The notes beneath the pieces were generated by a model. The model saw only the letters and a list, made by a program, of their open reading frames with translations. It was not told the origin of the DNA and did no database searches. Made by a program: the position numbers and the translations under genes. Shown here piece after piece: positions 16,562-24,093 of a stretch of DNA of 25,640 bases (positions within the stretch are counted from its first letter, which is position 1; each line of letters begins with the position of its first letter). The DNA lies in assembly GCA_002396325.1 (NCBI GenBank), contig DGXM01000093.1, positions 38,781 to 64,420 on the forward strand, given 5' to 3'. The DNA is from Treponema sp. UBA4232. Its GTDB lineage: Bacteria; Spirochaetota; Spirochaetia; Treponematales; Treponemataceae.

Positions 16562-16567
16562 GATTAA

Positions 16568-16573
16568 CTCCTT
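16568..16573 (-). promoter_or_regulatory. Shine-Dalgarno that decides the rpsB start
   Basis: AAGGAG on the minus strand, six bases before the ATG at 16561. The in-frame GTG at 16576 would place this site within the coding sequence. Confidence 0.75.
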
Positions 16574-16585
16574 CACCGGAAAAAC

Positions 16586-16697
16586 GGATTCCTTATCTGC
16601 GGATAATCCTTTTTTCCACCTGACCTTTTACTCGTGACCTGCTTACAGGCCCGGAAGATTTCGTTGCGGCACCATAAGCCAACAGCTCCAATGCCGC
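16586..16697 (-). promoter_or_regulatory. Structured 5' leader of rpsB (possible autoregulatory leader)
   Basis: The 152-base gap between maf and rpsB holds three inverted repeats on the minus strand. GCGGCA/TGCCGC (16666-16697) has an inner AGC/GCT. CCTG/CAGG spans 16638-16649. GGATT..TCC/GGAATCC (16586-16609) is followed by GTTTTT a few bases before the rpsB Shine-Dalgarno. The last one looks like an attenuator. Ribosomal protein leaders, including that of S2 in enterobacteria, are known to be autoregulatory; applying this here is inference. I could not place a clear promoter in the gap. Confidence 0.4.
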
Positions 16698-16713
16698 CCG
16701 ACAGTAATTATTT

Positions 16714-17310
16714 CTATTCAAGTTCGATTAGAGAATAACCCTGTTCTTTCAGCATATCATAAAGTTCAAACATTGGCAAGCCCATAACGCCACTTTCTGA
16801 ACCTTCAAGTTTTGAAATGAAACATGATGCCAGTCCCTGAACTCTGTATGCGCCTGCGACACCGTGCCATTCACCTGTGCTGATGTACCAGTCGATTTCC
16901 TCGTCCGTCATTGGAGCGAATGTGACACTGTTTTTGTTTGTCCTGCTTGTGAAATCGTGGGTCGCTCCGTTGTAAAGGGAAAGTCCTGTCACCACCTTAT
17001 GCGTGTTTCCCTGGAATTCATGTAGAAAGCCGGCTGCTTCCTCCTGTGAAGAAGGTTTGCCGTAAATCTTTCCATTATATATAATTACTGTGTCTGCACC
17101 GAGAATCCACTGGACTTCTTGATCGGGGGGAAGTGATTTCAATATCGATTTGATTTTTGCGGTTGCCAGATATTCTGCGACATCTTCAGGATTTATATCC
17201 TCAGGATAAGACTCGTCAATGTCGGCAGGATGAACAATGAAAGGTATGTTCAACAACTTTAAAATTTCCTGTCTGCGTGGAGATGAGGAAGCCAAAATAA
17301 TAGGATCCAT
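16714..17310 (-). CDS. maf: Maf-family nucleotide pyrophosphatase
   Basis: Maf proteins hydrolyse non-canonical or excess nucleoside triphosphates to monophosphates and pyrophosphate, and are linked to septum control in some bacteria. The 198-residue product has ILASSSPRRQEIL at 5-17 (phosphate-binding SxSPRR), GADTVI at 71-76, YGKP at 83-86 and HKVVTGLS. The C-terminal half holds TDEEIDWYISTGEW and AGAYRVQG. I chose the ATG at 17308-17310: the family starts here and GAGGTG lies about seven bases upstream. An in-frame ATG 22 codons earlier would add an uncharacteristic basic and aromatic extension overlapping the tRNA promoter. Substrate subtype (dTTP/UTP type versus others) is not certain. 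Confidence 0.92.
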   Translation of the reverse strand: MDPIILASSSPRRQEILKLLNIPFIVHPADIDESYPEDINPEDVAEYLATAKIKSILKSLPPDQEVQWILGADTVIIYNGKIYGKPSSQEEAAGFLHEFQGNTHKVVTGLSLYNGATHDFTSRTNKNSVTFAPMTDEEIDWYISTGEWHGVAGAYRVQGLASCFISKLEGSESGVMGLPMFELYDMLKEQGYSLIELE

Positions 17311-17369
17311 GAAAAAACACCTCTTATGGGTAAATAAGCTGAAAATTCGCTGTAAACTATTCCGTGTTG

Positions 17370-17398
17370 TTGACAAAAAAAAAATAAAAAGCTATTCT
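17370..17398 (+). promoter_or_regulatory. Promoter of the tRNA-Arg gene
   Basis: A perfect -35 TTGACA at 17370-17375 is separated by exactly 17 bases, mostly A, from TATTCT at 17393-17398. Transcription would begin near 17405, about 17 bases before the mature tRNA. It lies just upstream of the divergent maf gene. Confidence 0.8.
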
Positions 17399-17421
17399 AT
17401 TGTGACCATGCTCGCATGGAT

Positions 17422-17495
17422 GGGAGATTAGCTCAATTGGATAGAGTGTTGGCCTCCGGAGCCGAAGGTTGTGGGTTCGAGTCCCGTATCTCCCG
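17422..17495 (+). tRNA. tRNA-Arg (anticodon CCG)
   Basis: A complete cloverleaf can be folded. The acceptor GGGAGAT pairs with ATCTCCC, and the D stem GCTC pairs with GAGT. The anticodon stem TTGGC/GCCGA surrounds loop CTCCGGA, giving anticodon CCG, which reads the CGG arginine codon. The T arm is GTGGG-TTCGAGT-CCCGT. The discriminator base is G. No CCA is encoded: the genomic sequence continues ACATA, so the end must be added by CCA-adding enzyme after 3' trimming. It has its own promoter and terminator. Confidence 0.95.
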
Positions 17496-17503
17496 ACATA
17501 AAG

Positions 17504-17548
17504 ACGGACTTTCTTTAGGATAAAAATCCATGGAAAGTCCGTTTTTTT
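17504..17548 (+). terminator. Intrinsic terminator of tRNA-Arg, possibly shared with the HEAT-repeat gene
   Basis: ACGGACTTTC (17504-17513) pairs perfectly with GAAAGTCCGT (17533-17542) over ten base pairs and is followed by seven T. On the minus strand the arm is followed only by CTTT, so it would be weaker for the convergent gene ending at 17561. Confidence 0.92.
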
Positions 17549-17560
17549 ATGCGTTTTGCA

Positions 17561-18244
17561 TTATTTTGCCTTCAGGTCTCTGAGCAGGTCATAGGCCTTT
17601 GTGCGGACTGTTGTTGCAAAGCGGTAGTTTGCTGCGATTGCTGAGATTGACTCAATCATCGGTGCACGGTCTGTAACAGTGTCGGCAAGCTTCTCGTAAG
17701 CAAAGAGAATTTCAAGAGCAAGTGAGCTGGAAGGATTCAATGCGGCGTATCTTCTCTGGGCGAATTCGATTGCATTCACAACTTCATCGCCTTCGTTGAT
17801 TCCGATGTCTCCGAGGGAGTGCACAGCAGCGGCAACTACCATCGGCTCTGTGTCATCGGCAATAATCTGCACCAAAGTATCCTTTGCCTCCTCTGTTCCG
17901 ATCTGGCCCAAAAGTTCGCAGGCTTTTTTGCGGATGTCGGGGTAATTGTTCATCAGGCGTCCGTTTGTGCGGGATTTCTTTGTAACACCTTCACCGGCAA
18001 GGCTTCTTGTTGCGGCTACCATATCGGGTGTTGTGCGTCCTTCTCCAATGGCATTCTCCAGATACTGAAGAGCAATCAGCTTGTTGTCATACTCTGGAGA
18101 TGCGGAAAGCTCTGTGATGATCACATCTTCCACGCTGCTCAAGTATTCATCTTCTACGGTTGTCTCTGTTCTTGACTGGGCGAATGCGAATCCTGAAAGG
18201 GCTGCACACAATGCCCCAGCCGCTAAAACTTTTGTTACCTTCAT
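17561..18244 (-). CDS. Exported HEAT-repeat protein
   Basis: This 227-residue protein has a clear signal peptide: two lysines, then AAGALCAALSGF, with likely cleavage after AFA near residue 22. The mature part is helical, with HEAT-like repeats. One is clearest around residues 104-150: PDIRKKACELLGQIGTEEAK, then DTLVQIIADD, then PMVVAAAVHSLGDIG. HEAT repeats are protein-binding solenoids, so a periplasmic adaptor role is plausible but unproven. GGAGG eight to nine bases upstream supports the start. It has its own promoter overlapping the 3' end of the upstream lipoprotein gene. No enzyme motif is visible. Confidence 0.8.
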   Translation of the reverse strand: MKVTKVLAAGALCAALSGFAFAQSRTETTVEDEYLSSVEDVIITELSASPEYDNKLIALQYLENAIGEGRTTPDMVAATRSLAGEGVTKKSRTNGRLMNNYPDIRKKACELLGQIGTEEAKDTLVQIIADDTEPMVVAAAVHSLGDIGINEGDEVVNAIEFAQRRYAALNPSSSLALEILFAYEKLADTVTDRAPMIESISAIAANYRFATTVRTKAYDLLRDLKAK

Positions 18245-18282
18245 TTTATCAGTTCCTCCTGATTTTAATTCCTTCTGGAATC

Positions 18283-18311
18283 ATTCTAATATATTATCGT
18301 TAAAAAATCAA
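18283..18311 (-). promoter_or_regulatory. Promoter of the HEAT-repeat gene
   Basis: On the minus strand TTGATT (18306-18311) and TAGAAT (18283-18288) are separated by exactly 17 bases. The -35 overlaps the stop codon of the upstream lipoprotein gene. This suggests independent expression despite shared orientation. Confidence 0.6.
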
Positions 18312-19162
18312 TCTGAAATAGGTGGTAAATGCAATTTCCATGCGCCACTTTGTGATTTTTTAAAGTAATAATATACGGTATCATTATTTCCGTTCACTTG
18401 AACAGCCTTGACAAGGGAATCTGTTTCGTAACGGATTTCATCCACACGGCGACCGCTCCGGGACGGTATGAATACGTACTTGAAGTAATCCTCAAGACTG
18501 CGCAGGGAAAGTCCTTTTACAGGAAGTCTGTTTTCGGCTTTCTGAAGATTGCTCTTTTTGGTCCAATACGTAACGCTGGCAGGCTCAAGGTAGGTGAGCC
18601 AAGCCTTGTAGTCCCGGTTTTTCATCACCTTGTCCAGTTTTTCGATGATTTCAAGGATATCTTTCTTGTCTTCCTCAAATGCCTCCTTTGTGACCGCTCC
18701 CGCATTGGTTCCGACTGAGCGGGTGTATTCGGAGTCTTCCTCCTTTACTTCAGGGACTGGTTCTGCCGGGGGAACTTCCTGTGCTGGCGGAGGACTAACC
18801 GGTTCGGAAGGTTTTGTTTCGACCTTTGGAGGGGTTTCTTCCTTTGGTTCCGGCTTTTCCTCCGGTTGGACGGGAGGAGGCAGGGGCTGGGGAGTGTAGT
18901 TTTTCATGGGCTCCACTTCCTTGTCTGTCTTTGTCTCACCTGACGGAATCTTGTACGAGACCTTAACCGGGGAAGGTGCGTTTTCTTTCCTCCGGGCCTG
19001 CGTCTGGGTCGGTTCATTCTCGAGAGGGGTGGCAGGCAGTACATAAGAAGCCTGCATGGAAGATGCTTTTACCGACGCTTTCTCCTTTTGTCCAGGAATG
19101 CATCCGGAAAGAAGAGTCATTGAGATTAGTGTCAGCCATTCGAATAAAAGAATCCTTTTCAT
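18308..19162 (-). CDS. Proline-rich lipoprotein with conserved C-terminal domain
   Basis: The 284-residue product starts with a lipoprotein signal peptide ending in the lipobox LSGC (Cys21). It is followed by a Lys/Ser/Thr-rich region, then a Pro/Glu/Lys-rich linker at about residues 90-150 (repeats of PPP, PEEKPEPKEE, PPAQEVPPAEPVP). The last 130 residues form a compact domain with EIIEKLDKVMKNRDYKAWLTYL and an aromatic end, DTVYYYFKKSQSGAWKLHLPP, reminiscent of NTF2-like folds; that likeness is a guess. I chose the ATG at 19160-19162 because the signal peptide begins there. A longer frame from 19204 would add 14 polar residues ahead of it. Likely anchored in a membrane and spanning outward; function unknown. 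Confidence 0.75.
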   Translation of the reverse strand: MKRILLFEWLTLISMTLLSGCIPGQKEKASVKASSMQASYVLPATPLENEPTQTQARRKENAPSPVKVSYKIPSGETKTDKEVEPMKNYTPQPLPPPVQPEEKPEPKEETPPKVETKPSEPVSPPPAQEVPPAEPVPEVKEEDSEYTRSVGTNAGAVTKEAFEEDKKDILEIIEKLDKVMKNRDYKAWLTYLEPASVTYWTKKSNLQKAENRLPVKGLSLRSLEDYFKYVFIPSRSGRRVDEIRYETDSLVKAVQVNGNNDTVYYYFKKSQSGAWKLHLPPISD

Positions 19163-19168
19163 ATTTCT

Positions 19169-19198
19169 AATATACCCTATATTGTCCGATTTGGTCAA
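19169..19198 (-). promoter_or_regulatory. Promoter directly abutting the lipoprotein start
   Basis: On the minus strand TTGACC (19193-19198) is 18 bases from TATATT (19169-19174). Only six bases separate the -10 from the chosen ATG, so transcription would start at or next to the start codon, giving a leaderless message. No good Shine-Dalgarno precedes this ATG. Confidence 0.45.
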
Positions 19199-19334
19199 AC
19201 CCATTTTTTCAAGTCTTTCGTCAGTACCTCCTCAACAGTCTTTTCGTAAATATAACAGAATTGTAATAACAAGGTTACGGTGACTGCGGGAAAATAGTGT
19301 TGCAGGAAATTGATTTTTACGCTAAAGTTGTGGA

Positions 19335-20261
19335 ATGAATATGGAAGCTTTTGTTTTGGGCTGCGGTGGCATGATGCCGCTCCCATACCGCCATTGCACC
19401 TCCATGCTTTTGCGTAGAGACGGCGATTTGTTTTTGTTTGACGGGGGCGAGGGAACACAGGTTTCTCTGCGCCGCTTGAATCTGAAATGGAAGAAAATCA
19501 ATGCGATATTCGTGTCCCATACCCATGCAGACCACGTGACAGGACTTCCCGGCATACTTATGCTTTCATCCCAGGTTGACAGAACGGAGCCTCTTTACAT
19601 TTACGGGCCTCCGAAAATCAAGGAATACATAGAAACAAGCCGCAGGGTTCTGGATATGTACATAAATTATCCCATTGAAGTGCACGAAATAGAAGCCCCC
19701 TGTGTTGTTTACGGCGGAGACGGATTTTACGTGAGGGCATTTCCCCTTGAGCATACTAAAACCTGCGTGGGATACACTCTCGAAGAACTTGACCGCCCCG
19801 GTGAATTCAATCCCGAGGAAGCCGAAAGACTTAAAGTGCCCCGTGGACCTCTGTGGGGAAAACTTCAGCGCGGAGAATCAGTTCAGAATGTAGACGGAGT
19901 GACAATCACTGCGGAACAGGTGGTGGGAAAGCCCAGGCAGGGAAGAAAATTCAGCTATGTGACCGACACGCTCTATCTTCCGAGCATTGCAAAAGAAGTG
20001 AAAGGCTCCGATCTTCTCATTTGCGAGGGAATGTTTGCCGATGACTGTGCAGACCAGGCCAGGGCAAAAAAACATATGACGGCAAGACAGGCCGGAATCA
20101 TAGCACGTGACGCGGATGTAAAACGCATGGCGATGATTCATTACAGTCCCCGTTACACGGACAGAGACCTCGAGCTCCTTTTGACTCAGGCAAGGGAGGA
20201 ATTTCCCAAGGCGGAACTGACGAAAGACCGCAGGAGATATGAGATTCCCTATGTCGAATGA
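19335..20261 (+). CDS. rnz: Ribonuclease Z (tRNA 3' endonuclease)
   Basis: RNase Z removes the 3' trailer of pre-tRNAs, chiefly those lacking an encoded CCA. The 308-residue product is a metallo-beta-lactamase fold with HTHADH at 62-67, H140 in FPLEHTKT, D211 in YVTDT, H247 in KHMTA and H269 in HYSPRY. These form the expected two-zinc site. GPLWGKLQRG at 171-180 matches the region before the catalytic core in bacterial RNase Z. The size is that of the short (RNase Z-S) form. The start ATG has only a weak GTGGA upstream; a second in-frame ATG lies two codons on. It opens the operon running to folC, its stop overlapping the ABC ATPase gene. Confidence 0.95.
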   Translation: MNMEAFVLGCGGMMPLPYRHCTSMLLRRDGDLFLFDGGEGTQVSLRRLNLKWKKINAIFVSHTHADHVTGLPGILMLSSQVDRTEPLYIYGPPKIKEYIETSRRVLDMYINYPIEVHEIEAPCVVYGGDGFYVRAFPLEHTKTCVGYTLEELDRPGEFNPEEAERLKVPRGPLWGKLQRGESVQNVDGVTITAEQVVGKPRQGRKFSYVTDTLYLPSIAKEVKGSDLLICEGMFADDCADQARAKKHMTARQAGIIARDADVKRMAMIHYSPRYTDRDLELLLTQAREEFPKAELTKDRRRYEIPYVE

Positions 20262-20988
20262 AAGCAAGGCAGTTCTCAGTTCATTTTCAAAAAGATACGG
20301 ACCGGAGGAAAAAAACGGATGGGCCTGCCGTGAAATTGACTTCGAAGCGGAAAAGGGGAAGATTACAGGCCTCCTGGGACCGAACGGAGCGGGAAAATCC
20401 ACTCTGATAAAAACCCTCTGCGGAATCCAGTATGCAACTTCCGGAAATGTATGCGTCTGCGGTCTCACGGATTTCACCGACATAAGGCGGGTTACAGGAT
20501 ACGTTCCCGAAACCCCGGAGCTGGAGGAAAATCTTACCGTGATTGAAACTCTCAGGCAGGAGTCGTTCCTTCGCGGGGACAGCCGGCAATCAACAGATGC
20601 TTTTTTGAAATCGGCAATGAAGATGATGGATCTTTCCGATGTGGCTTCAAAGAAAATCAAGGCGCTTTCGAAAGGATACCGGCAGAGAGTGAGTCTTGCG
20701 CGCGCTGTGAGCTTTGATTCAAAAGTTCTTGTTCTGGACGAATTCTCCGGTGGTCTGGATCCCGCCCAGATTGTGAAAATCAGGAAATCCATAAAAAAGC
20801 TTTCCGCAGACAAAATCGTGATTCTTTCCACGCATCATATAGAAGAGGCCGAATCACTTTGCGACCTCATTTATATTATGGACCGTGGAACCGTGGTGGC
20901 AAAAGGCTCAGTTCAGGAAATACTCAAACAGTCAGGCAGAAAAAATCTTGAGGAAGCCTTTCTTTCATTGACTCACGGGGGGGACTGA
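20239..20988 (+). CDS. ABC transporter ATP-binding protein, GldA-like
   Basis: This is a cytoplasmic ATPase subunit of an ABC-2-type exporter. In 249 residues it has Walker A GPNGAGKST at 47-55, a Q-loop region near YVPETPELEENLTV, the signature LSKGYRQR at 143-150 and Walker B KVLVLDE at 162-168. The D-loop is GGLDP and the H-loop STHHIEE is around 197-203. LSKGYRQR is the variant typical of GldA/NatA-type proteins. The usual proline after the Walker B glutamate is Phe (DEFSGGLDP). The start is ambiguous: ATG at 20239 has AGGAG only two bases away, while the in-frame ATG at 20251 has it 14 away. It overlaps rnz and its stop shares a base with the next start (TGATG). Confidence 0.92.
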   Translation: MRFPMSNESKAVLSSFSKRYGPEEKNGWACREIDFEAEKGKITGLLGPNGAGKSTLIKTLCGIQYATSGNVCVCGLTDFTDIRRVTGYVPETPELEENLTVIETLRQESFLRGDSRQSTDAFLKSAMKMMDLSDVASKKIKALSKGYRQRVSLARAVSFDSKVLVLDEFSGGLDPAQIVKIRKSIKKLSADKIVILSTHHIEEAESLCDLIYIMDRGTVVAKGSVQEILKQSGRKNLEEAFLSLTHGGD

Positions 20989-23225
20989 TGCAGAGACTCT
21001 ACAGACGCTGTCTTTTCAAAATAGCAATAAATCCTTTTTCATACGCGGTGTCGCTTTCGTTTGCAGTCGTGAGCGCACTCCAGTTTTTCATCCTTCAGCA
21101 GTTTTTCACCGATGTGGGAAGCAGCGACCTTCACAGATTTTTTTCATTCGTACCTTACGGCTGCATTCTCGTAATTCCGGCGTTGGGTTCTTTTTGTTCC
21201 CGGCCGCAGTCGGATTTGGATCTCCCGTTTTCCTCTCTGGAAATAATGGCTGCAAAAACGCTGGCATGTTTTACGTGGATGGCATTTTCTCTTCTGCTCA
21301 CAGTTTGCGTCCCGGCGGCGGTTTCCTTTTTCGGGAATGTCGAGTGGCAGTCTGTTCTCTGCGGATATCTAGGACTTCTTCTTTATGCTGCAAGTGCCGT
21401 AAGTCTCGCAATCTATTTCTACACTCTGATTGACAGCTCCGGATTTGCCTTCATCTGCGTGTCCATCGTGCTTGCGGCGGTGAACAGCATACATCTGCTT
21501 TCCGCCGTGGTGACACTTCCGAATTTTCTGGCATCTTTCGTGAAAACCGTTTCTTTCGCATGGCATTTTGATGCATCGGGAAAAGGCATCATAGACACTA
21601 GGGACATAATCTTCTATGCGGTTTCCTCTGCGGCTTTTCTTTTTGCATCAGCCTGGGCACTGGAAAGAAAAAGAGGTCTTGAATCAAAAAAAGTCTCTCT
21701 TCAAAAAATCCTCTTTGCCTCTGCCTGCCTCCTGCTGCTGATTGACTCCTCAAGGATTTACTCAAGGATTGACACCACGGCAAGAAAAAAATTCTCCGTG
21801 AGTCAGTTTTCAAAAACCCTGATGGAAGAAATTGAAGAGCCTCTTTCAATCACTTATTACAGAAGCCGTGAATTGAAAAATCTTTATCCCCAGGTGAAAG
21901 ACGTGCAGGAATTTCTTGAAGCGTATGCCGACTGTTCGTCTTATGTTTCGCTTTCCGTGATTGAGCCTTCCGGGGAAGAAATGGCGTCGAGGCTTGAGAC
22001 TTATGGAATCCAGGGACAGCAGATAAGAAGCACTGGAAAAAACACCACGTCGTACAGTACGGTTTATTCGGCGGTTGTGATTTCCTACCTCGGACGAAGC
22101 GAGACGATTCCTTTTGTTCTATCCACGAATACACTTGAATATGACCTTGGCGGAAGAATGCAGGCTTTGATTCGCAATACGAAAAGAGTGGTGCAGGTGG
22201 CGGTTGGAAACGGAATGAAACTTGATGCGGATTACGCATACGTAAAACCTTGGCTGGAATCCCAGGGGTGGACGGTGGTGCAGACAAGATTTCCAGGTGA
22301 ATACAGGGAGCAGAAGCTTTTGCCTTTCACGGAATATCCCGACGTTCCGCTCATCGTTTTTGGTTCAGCCTTGAGTTCGCAGTCTGATGCGCAGGCTTTG
22401 GTTCAAAGAATCCTCCGCGGCGGAAAGACATTCATAGCGACTTCTCCCTACACGGTTGACATTGCAAACGACTGGTCTGTGATTACCGGGGACGATCCTT
22501 TCGCATATCAAATCCAGACGCTGGGTTTGTACTTCAAGGACACGCTCACGTCAGACATCTCCAACACAAGGCTGAGTCTTTATTCGGATCAGAGGGCAGA
22601 CGGCTCAAGCGCATCCGTTCAGACGCAGTATGTGAATTATCCTTTGTGGCCGGTTCTTCCGTCACAGACAAATGCCGCAAACGGACTTGCAATGTTCTGG
22701 CCCTGTTCTCTTGAATTCGATGAGGAGGTGGCTTCCGAAACAGGAATGAAAATCTCCCGGTATCTTGTGACTTCGGAAAGTGCGTGGCAGAGCAAAACCG
22801 TTGACTCCCGTTTCATCACCGATCCATTTGCAGTTTCAATGCATCCCGAAGCGGGAGAAGAAAGCGGGCAGAGTGTAGTGGCCTGTGCAATCTCAGATGG
22901 CGACGGGACTTTGAACTCCGTGATTGTCGGCGACCAGTATGCTTTTGTTGCGGGAATGATGGCGTATTCATCTGCTCCCAATACTCTGGACACAAGGGCG
23001 ATGGAATTTCTTTCGGATACTCTGCTTAAAATCACGGGGGAAACAGCGCTTCTGGAATTGAAGAAAAACACGTCTTCAGACACGGCTCTTTCTAAAGTGA
23101 CTTTGGACGAACTTTACGAAAAGAGAATTCCGGTAATCGCTTTGACTTTGATGATCCAGCTTCTTTTGGTTTCAGGAGCGTTTGCTGCCGTTGCAATTCT
23201 GCGTAGGAAAAATCTGGAGGCATGA
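20988..23225 (+). CDS. GldF-GldG-like fusion: ABC-2 permease joined to an exported GldG domain
   Basis: This 745-residue membrane protein pairs with the preceding ATPase. Its first ~245 residues carry about six hydrophobic segments of ABC-2/GldF permease type. A further hydrophobic stretch (ILFASACLLLLI) leads into a ~450-residue extracytoplasmic region. That region resembles the GldG/ABC_transp_aux family: RVVQVAVGNG, PLIVFGSALSS, then an ILRGGKTFIATSP strand pattern. A final membrane helix (IALTLMIQLLLVSGAFAAVAIL) and a basic RRKN tail close the protein. In Flavobacterium, GldF and GldG are separate and serve gliding; here the fusion's cargo is unknown. Translation is coupled to the ATPase by a one-base overlap, and the stop is one base from the next ATG. 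Confidence 0.85.
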   Translation: MQRLYRRCLFKIAINPFSYAVSLSFAVVSALQFFILQQFFTDVGSSDLHRFFSFVPYGCILVIPALGSFCSRPQSDLDLPFSSLEIMAAKTLACFTWMAFSLLLTVCVPAAVSFFGNVEWQSVLCGYLGLLLYAASAVSLAIYFYTLIDSSGFAFICVSIVLAAVNSIHLLSAVVTLPNFLASFVKTVSFAWHFDASGKGIIDTRDIIFYAVSSAAFLFASAWALERKRGLESKKVSLQKILFASACLLLLIDSSRIYSRIDTTARKKFSVSQFSKTLMEEIEEPLSITYYRSRELKNLYPQVKDVQEFLEAYADCSSYVSLSVIEPSGEEMASRLETYGIQGQQIRSTGKNTTSYSTVYSAVVISYLGRSETIPFVLSTNTLEYDLGGRMQALIRNTKRVVQVAVGNGMKLDADYAYVKPWLESQGWTVVQTRFPGEYREQKLLPFTEYPDVPLIVFGSALSSQSDAQALVQRILRGGKTFIATSPYTVDIANDWSVITGDDPFAYQIQTLGLYFKDTLTSDISNTRLSLYSDQRADGSSASVQTQYVNYPLWPVLPSQTNAANGLAMFWPCSLEFDEEVASETGMKISRYLVTSESAWQSKTVDSRFITDPFAVSMHPEAGEESGQSVVACAISDGDGTLNSVIVGDQYAFVAGMMAYSSAPNTLDTRAMEFLSDTLLKITGETALLELKKNTSSDTALSKVTLDELYEKRIPVIALTLMIQLLLVSGAFAAVAILRRKNLEA

Positions 23226-23226
23226 A

Positions 23227-24093
23227 ATGAAAAAAATCTCTTTTACGGTTCTGCTCGTTTTCATAAATGCGCTGCTGATATTGTTTCTGGCGTTGAGTTT
23301 TATTCCCTCGGCAAAGCGCAACAGACCCGAGTCGAAACAGACCGCTCTTCTCAATGCGAATCACATCTCTTCAATCAAATCAATCAAGATAGAAGGATTT
23401 GAACATGGGGAAAGACAATACGTGGTTCTTTCCAAACACGGCTCCGTGTGGGAAGGATATGACAGCCTTACCGGCAGCAGATGGCCAGCGGATTTGCAGG
23501 CGGTGGAAAAATGCATAGAAAACGCCGCTTCAATCGTCAACGTGCGGACAGTGGCCTCTAAAAGCTCTTCATGGAAATCTTTCGGTGTGGATGATGAAAG
23601 TGCCTCGAAGATTTCAGTATTTTCGGAGGACGGCAGCGTGCTGACATCTCTCTGTTTTGGAAAAAGCGACGGACTTACACGGCGCATTTCGTTCAGGACT
23701 TCAAGGGATGAAACCGTTTATGAAACCGACTACTCGCTTTCTCCGTATCTTACAGCATCATCTTCTTTTTGGGCGGATCCTTTCATTTATCCCCAGTCGC
23801 TTACAGGCCGCTCGCGTAAGGATTCTGAATCATTTTTGCGCCACGGTCTTCTTACTGAAATGAATGCTGAAGATTTGGACTTTCTGTGGCAGGGGACAAA
23901 AGAGTTTGAAAACGGAAGTGAAATCCGCTTGAAGATTTATCCTCTTGAGGAAAATTTTCTTGTGGTTCCTGAATTCAGAGCAGGAGAAGATTTTACGGAA
24001 GAGGAAAAAAAATCTCTTGAGGAAATGAATTACAAATACACAGTGAGCAAATGGACTTATGATGCGTTTGTGCAGGAGTTCGACGGAAAATGA
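23227..24093 (+). CDS. Membrane-anchored DUF4340-like protein
   Basis: The 288-residue product has one N-terminal hydrophobic segment (about residues 4-27: TVLLVFINALLILFLALSFIP), then a soluble, probably extracytoplasmic, part. The mature part carries short beta-rich repeats of the DUF4340 sort: YVVLSKHGSVWEG with a D(S)LTGSRWPADLQAVEKCIENA helix, then the KSFGVDDES and ISVFSEDGSVLTSLCFGKS strands. DUF4340 proteins commonly follow GldG-type genes, which fits the context. GGAGG six bases upstream fixes the start at 23227; a 15-codon upstream extension is rejected. It overlaps folC by four bases (ATGA). Likely the third component of this transporter; exact role unknown. Confidence 0.8.
   Translation: MKKISFTVLLVFINALLILFLALSFIPSAKRNRPESKQTALLNANHISSIKSIKIEGFEHGERQYVVLSKHGSVWEGYDSLTGSRWPADLQAVEKCIENAASIVNVRTVASKSSSWKSFGVDDESASKISVFSEDGSVLTSLCFGKSDGLTRRISFRTSRDETVYETDYSLSPYLTASSSFWADPFIYPQSLTGRSRKDSESFLRHGLLTEMNAEDLDFLWQGTKEFENGSEIRLKIYPLEENFLVVPEFRAGEDFTEEEKKSLEEMNYKYTVSKWTYDAFVQEFDGK

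Noticed and set aside
16562..16576. GTG start giving rpsB five more residues
   Set aside because: It would place the AAGGAG ribosome site inside the coding region; the ATG at 16561 with perfect spacing and family-typical N-terminus is preferred.
17311..17376. Longer maf start adding 22 residues
   Set aside because: The extension is basic and aromatic, unlike the family, and overlaps the tRNA promoter; the ATG at 17310 has a good ribosome site.
23182..23226. Longer start for the DUF4340-like gene
   Set aside because: It would lie inside the end of the fused GldFG gene; GGAGG six bases before 23227 marks the real start.
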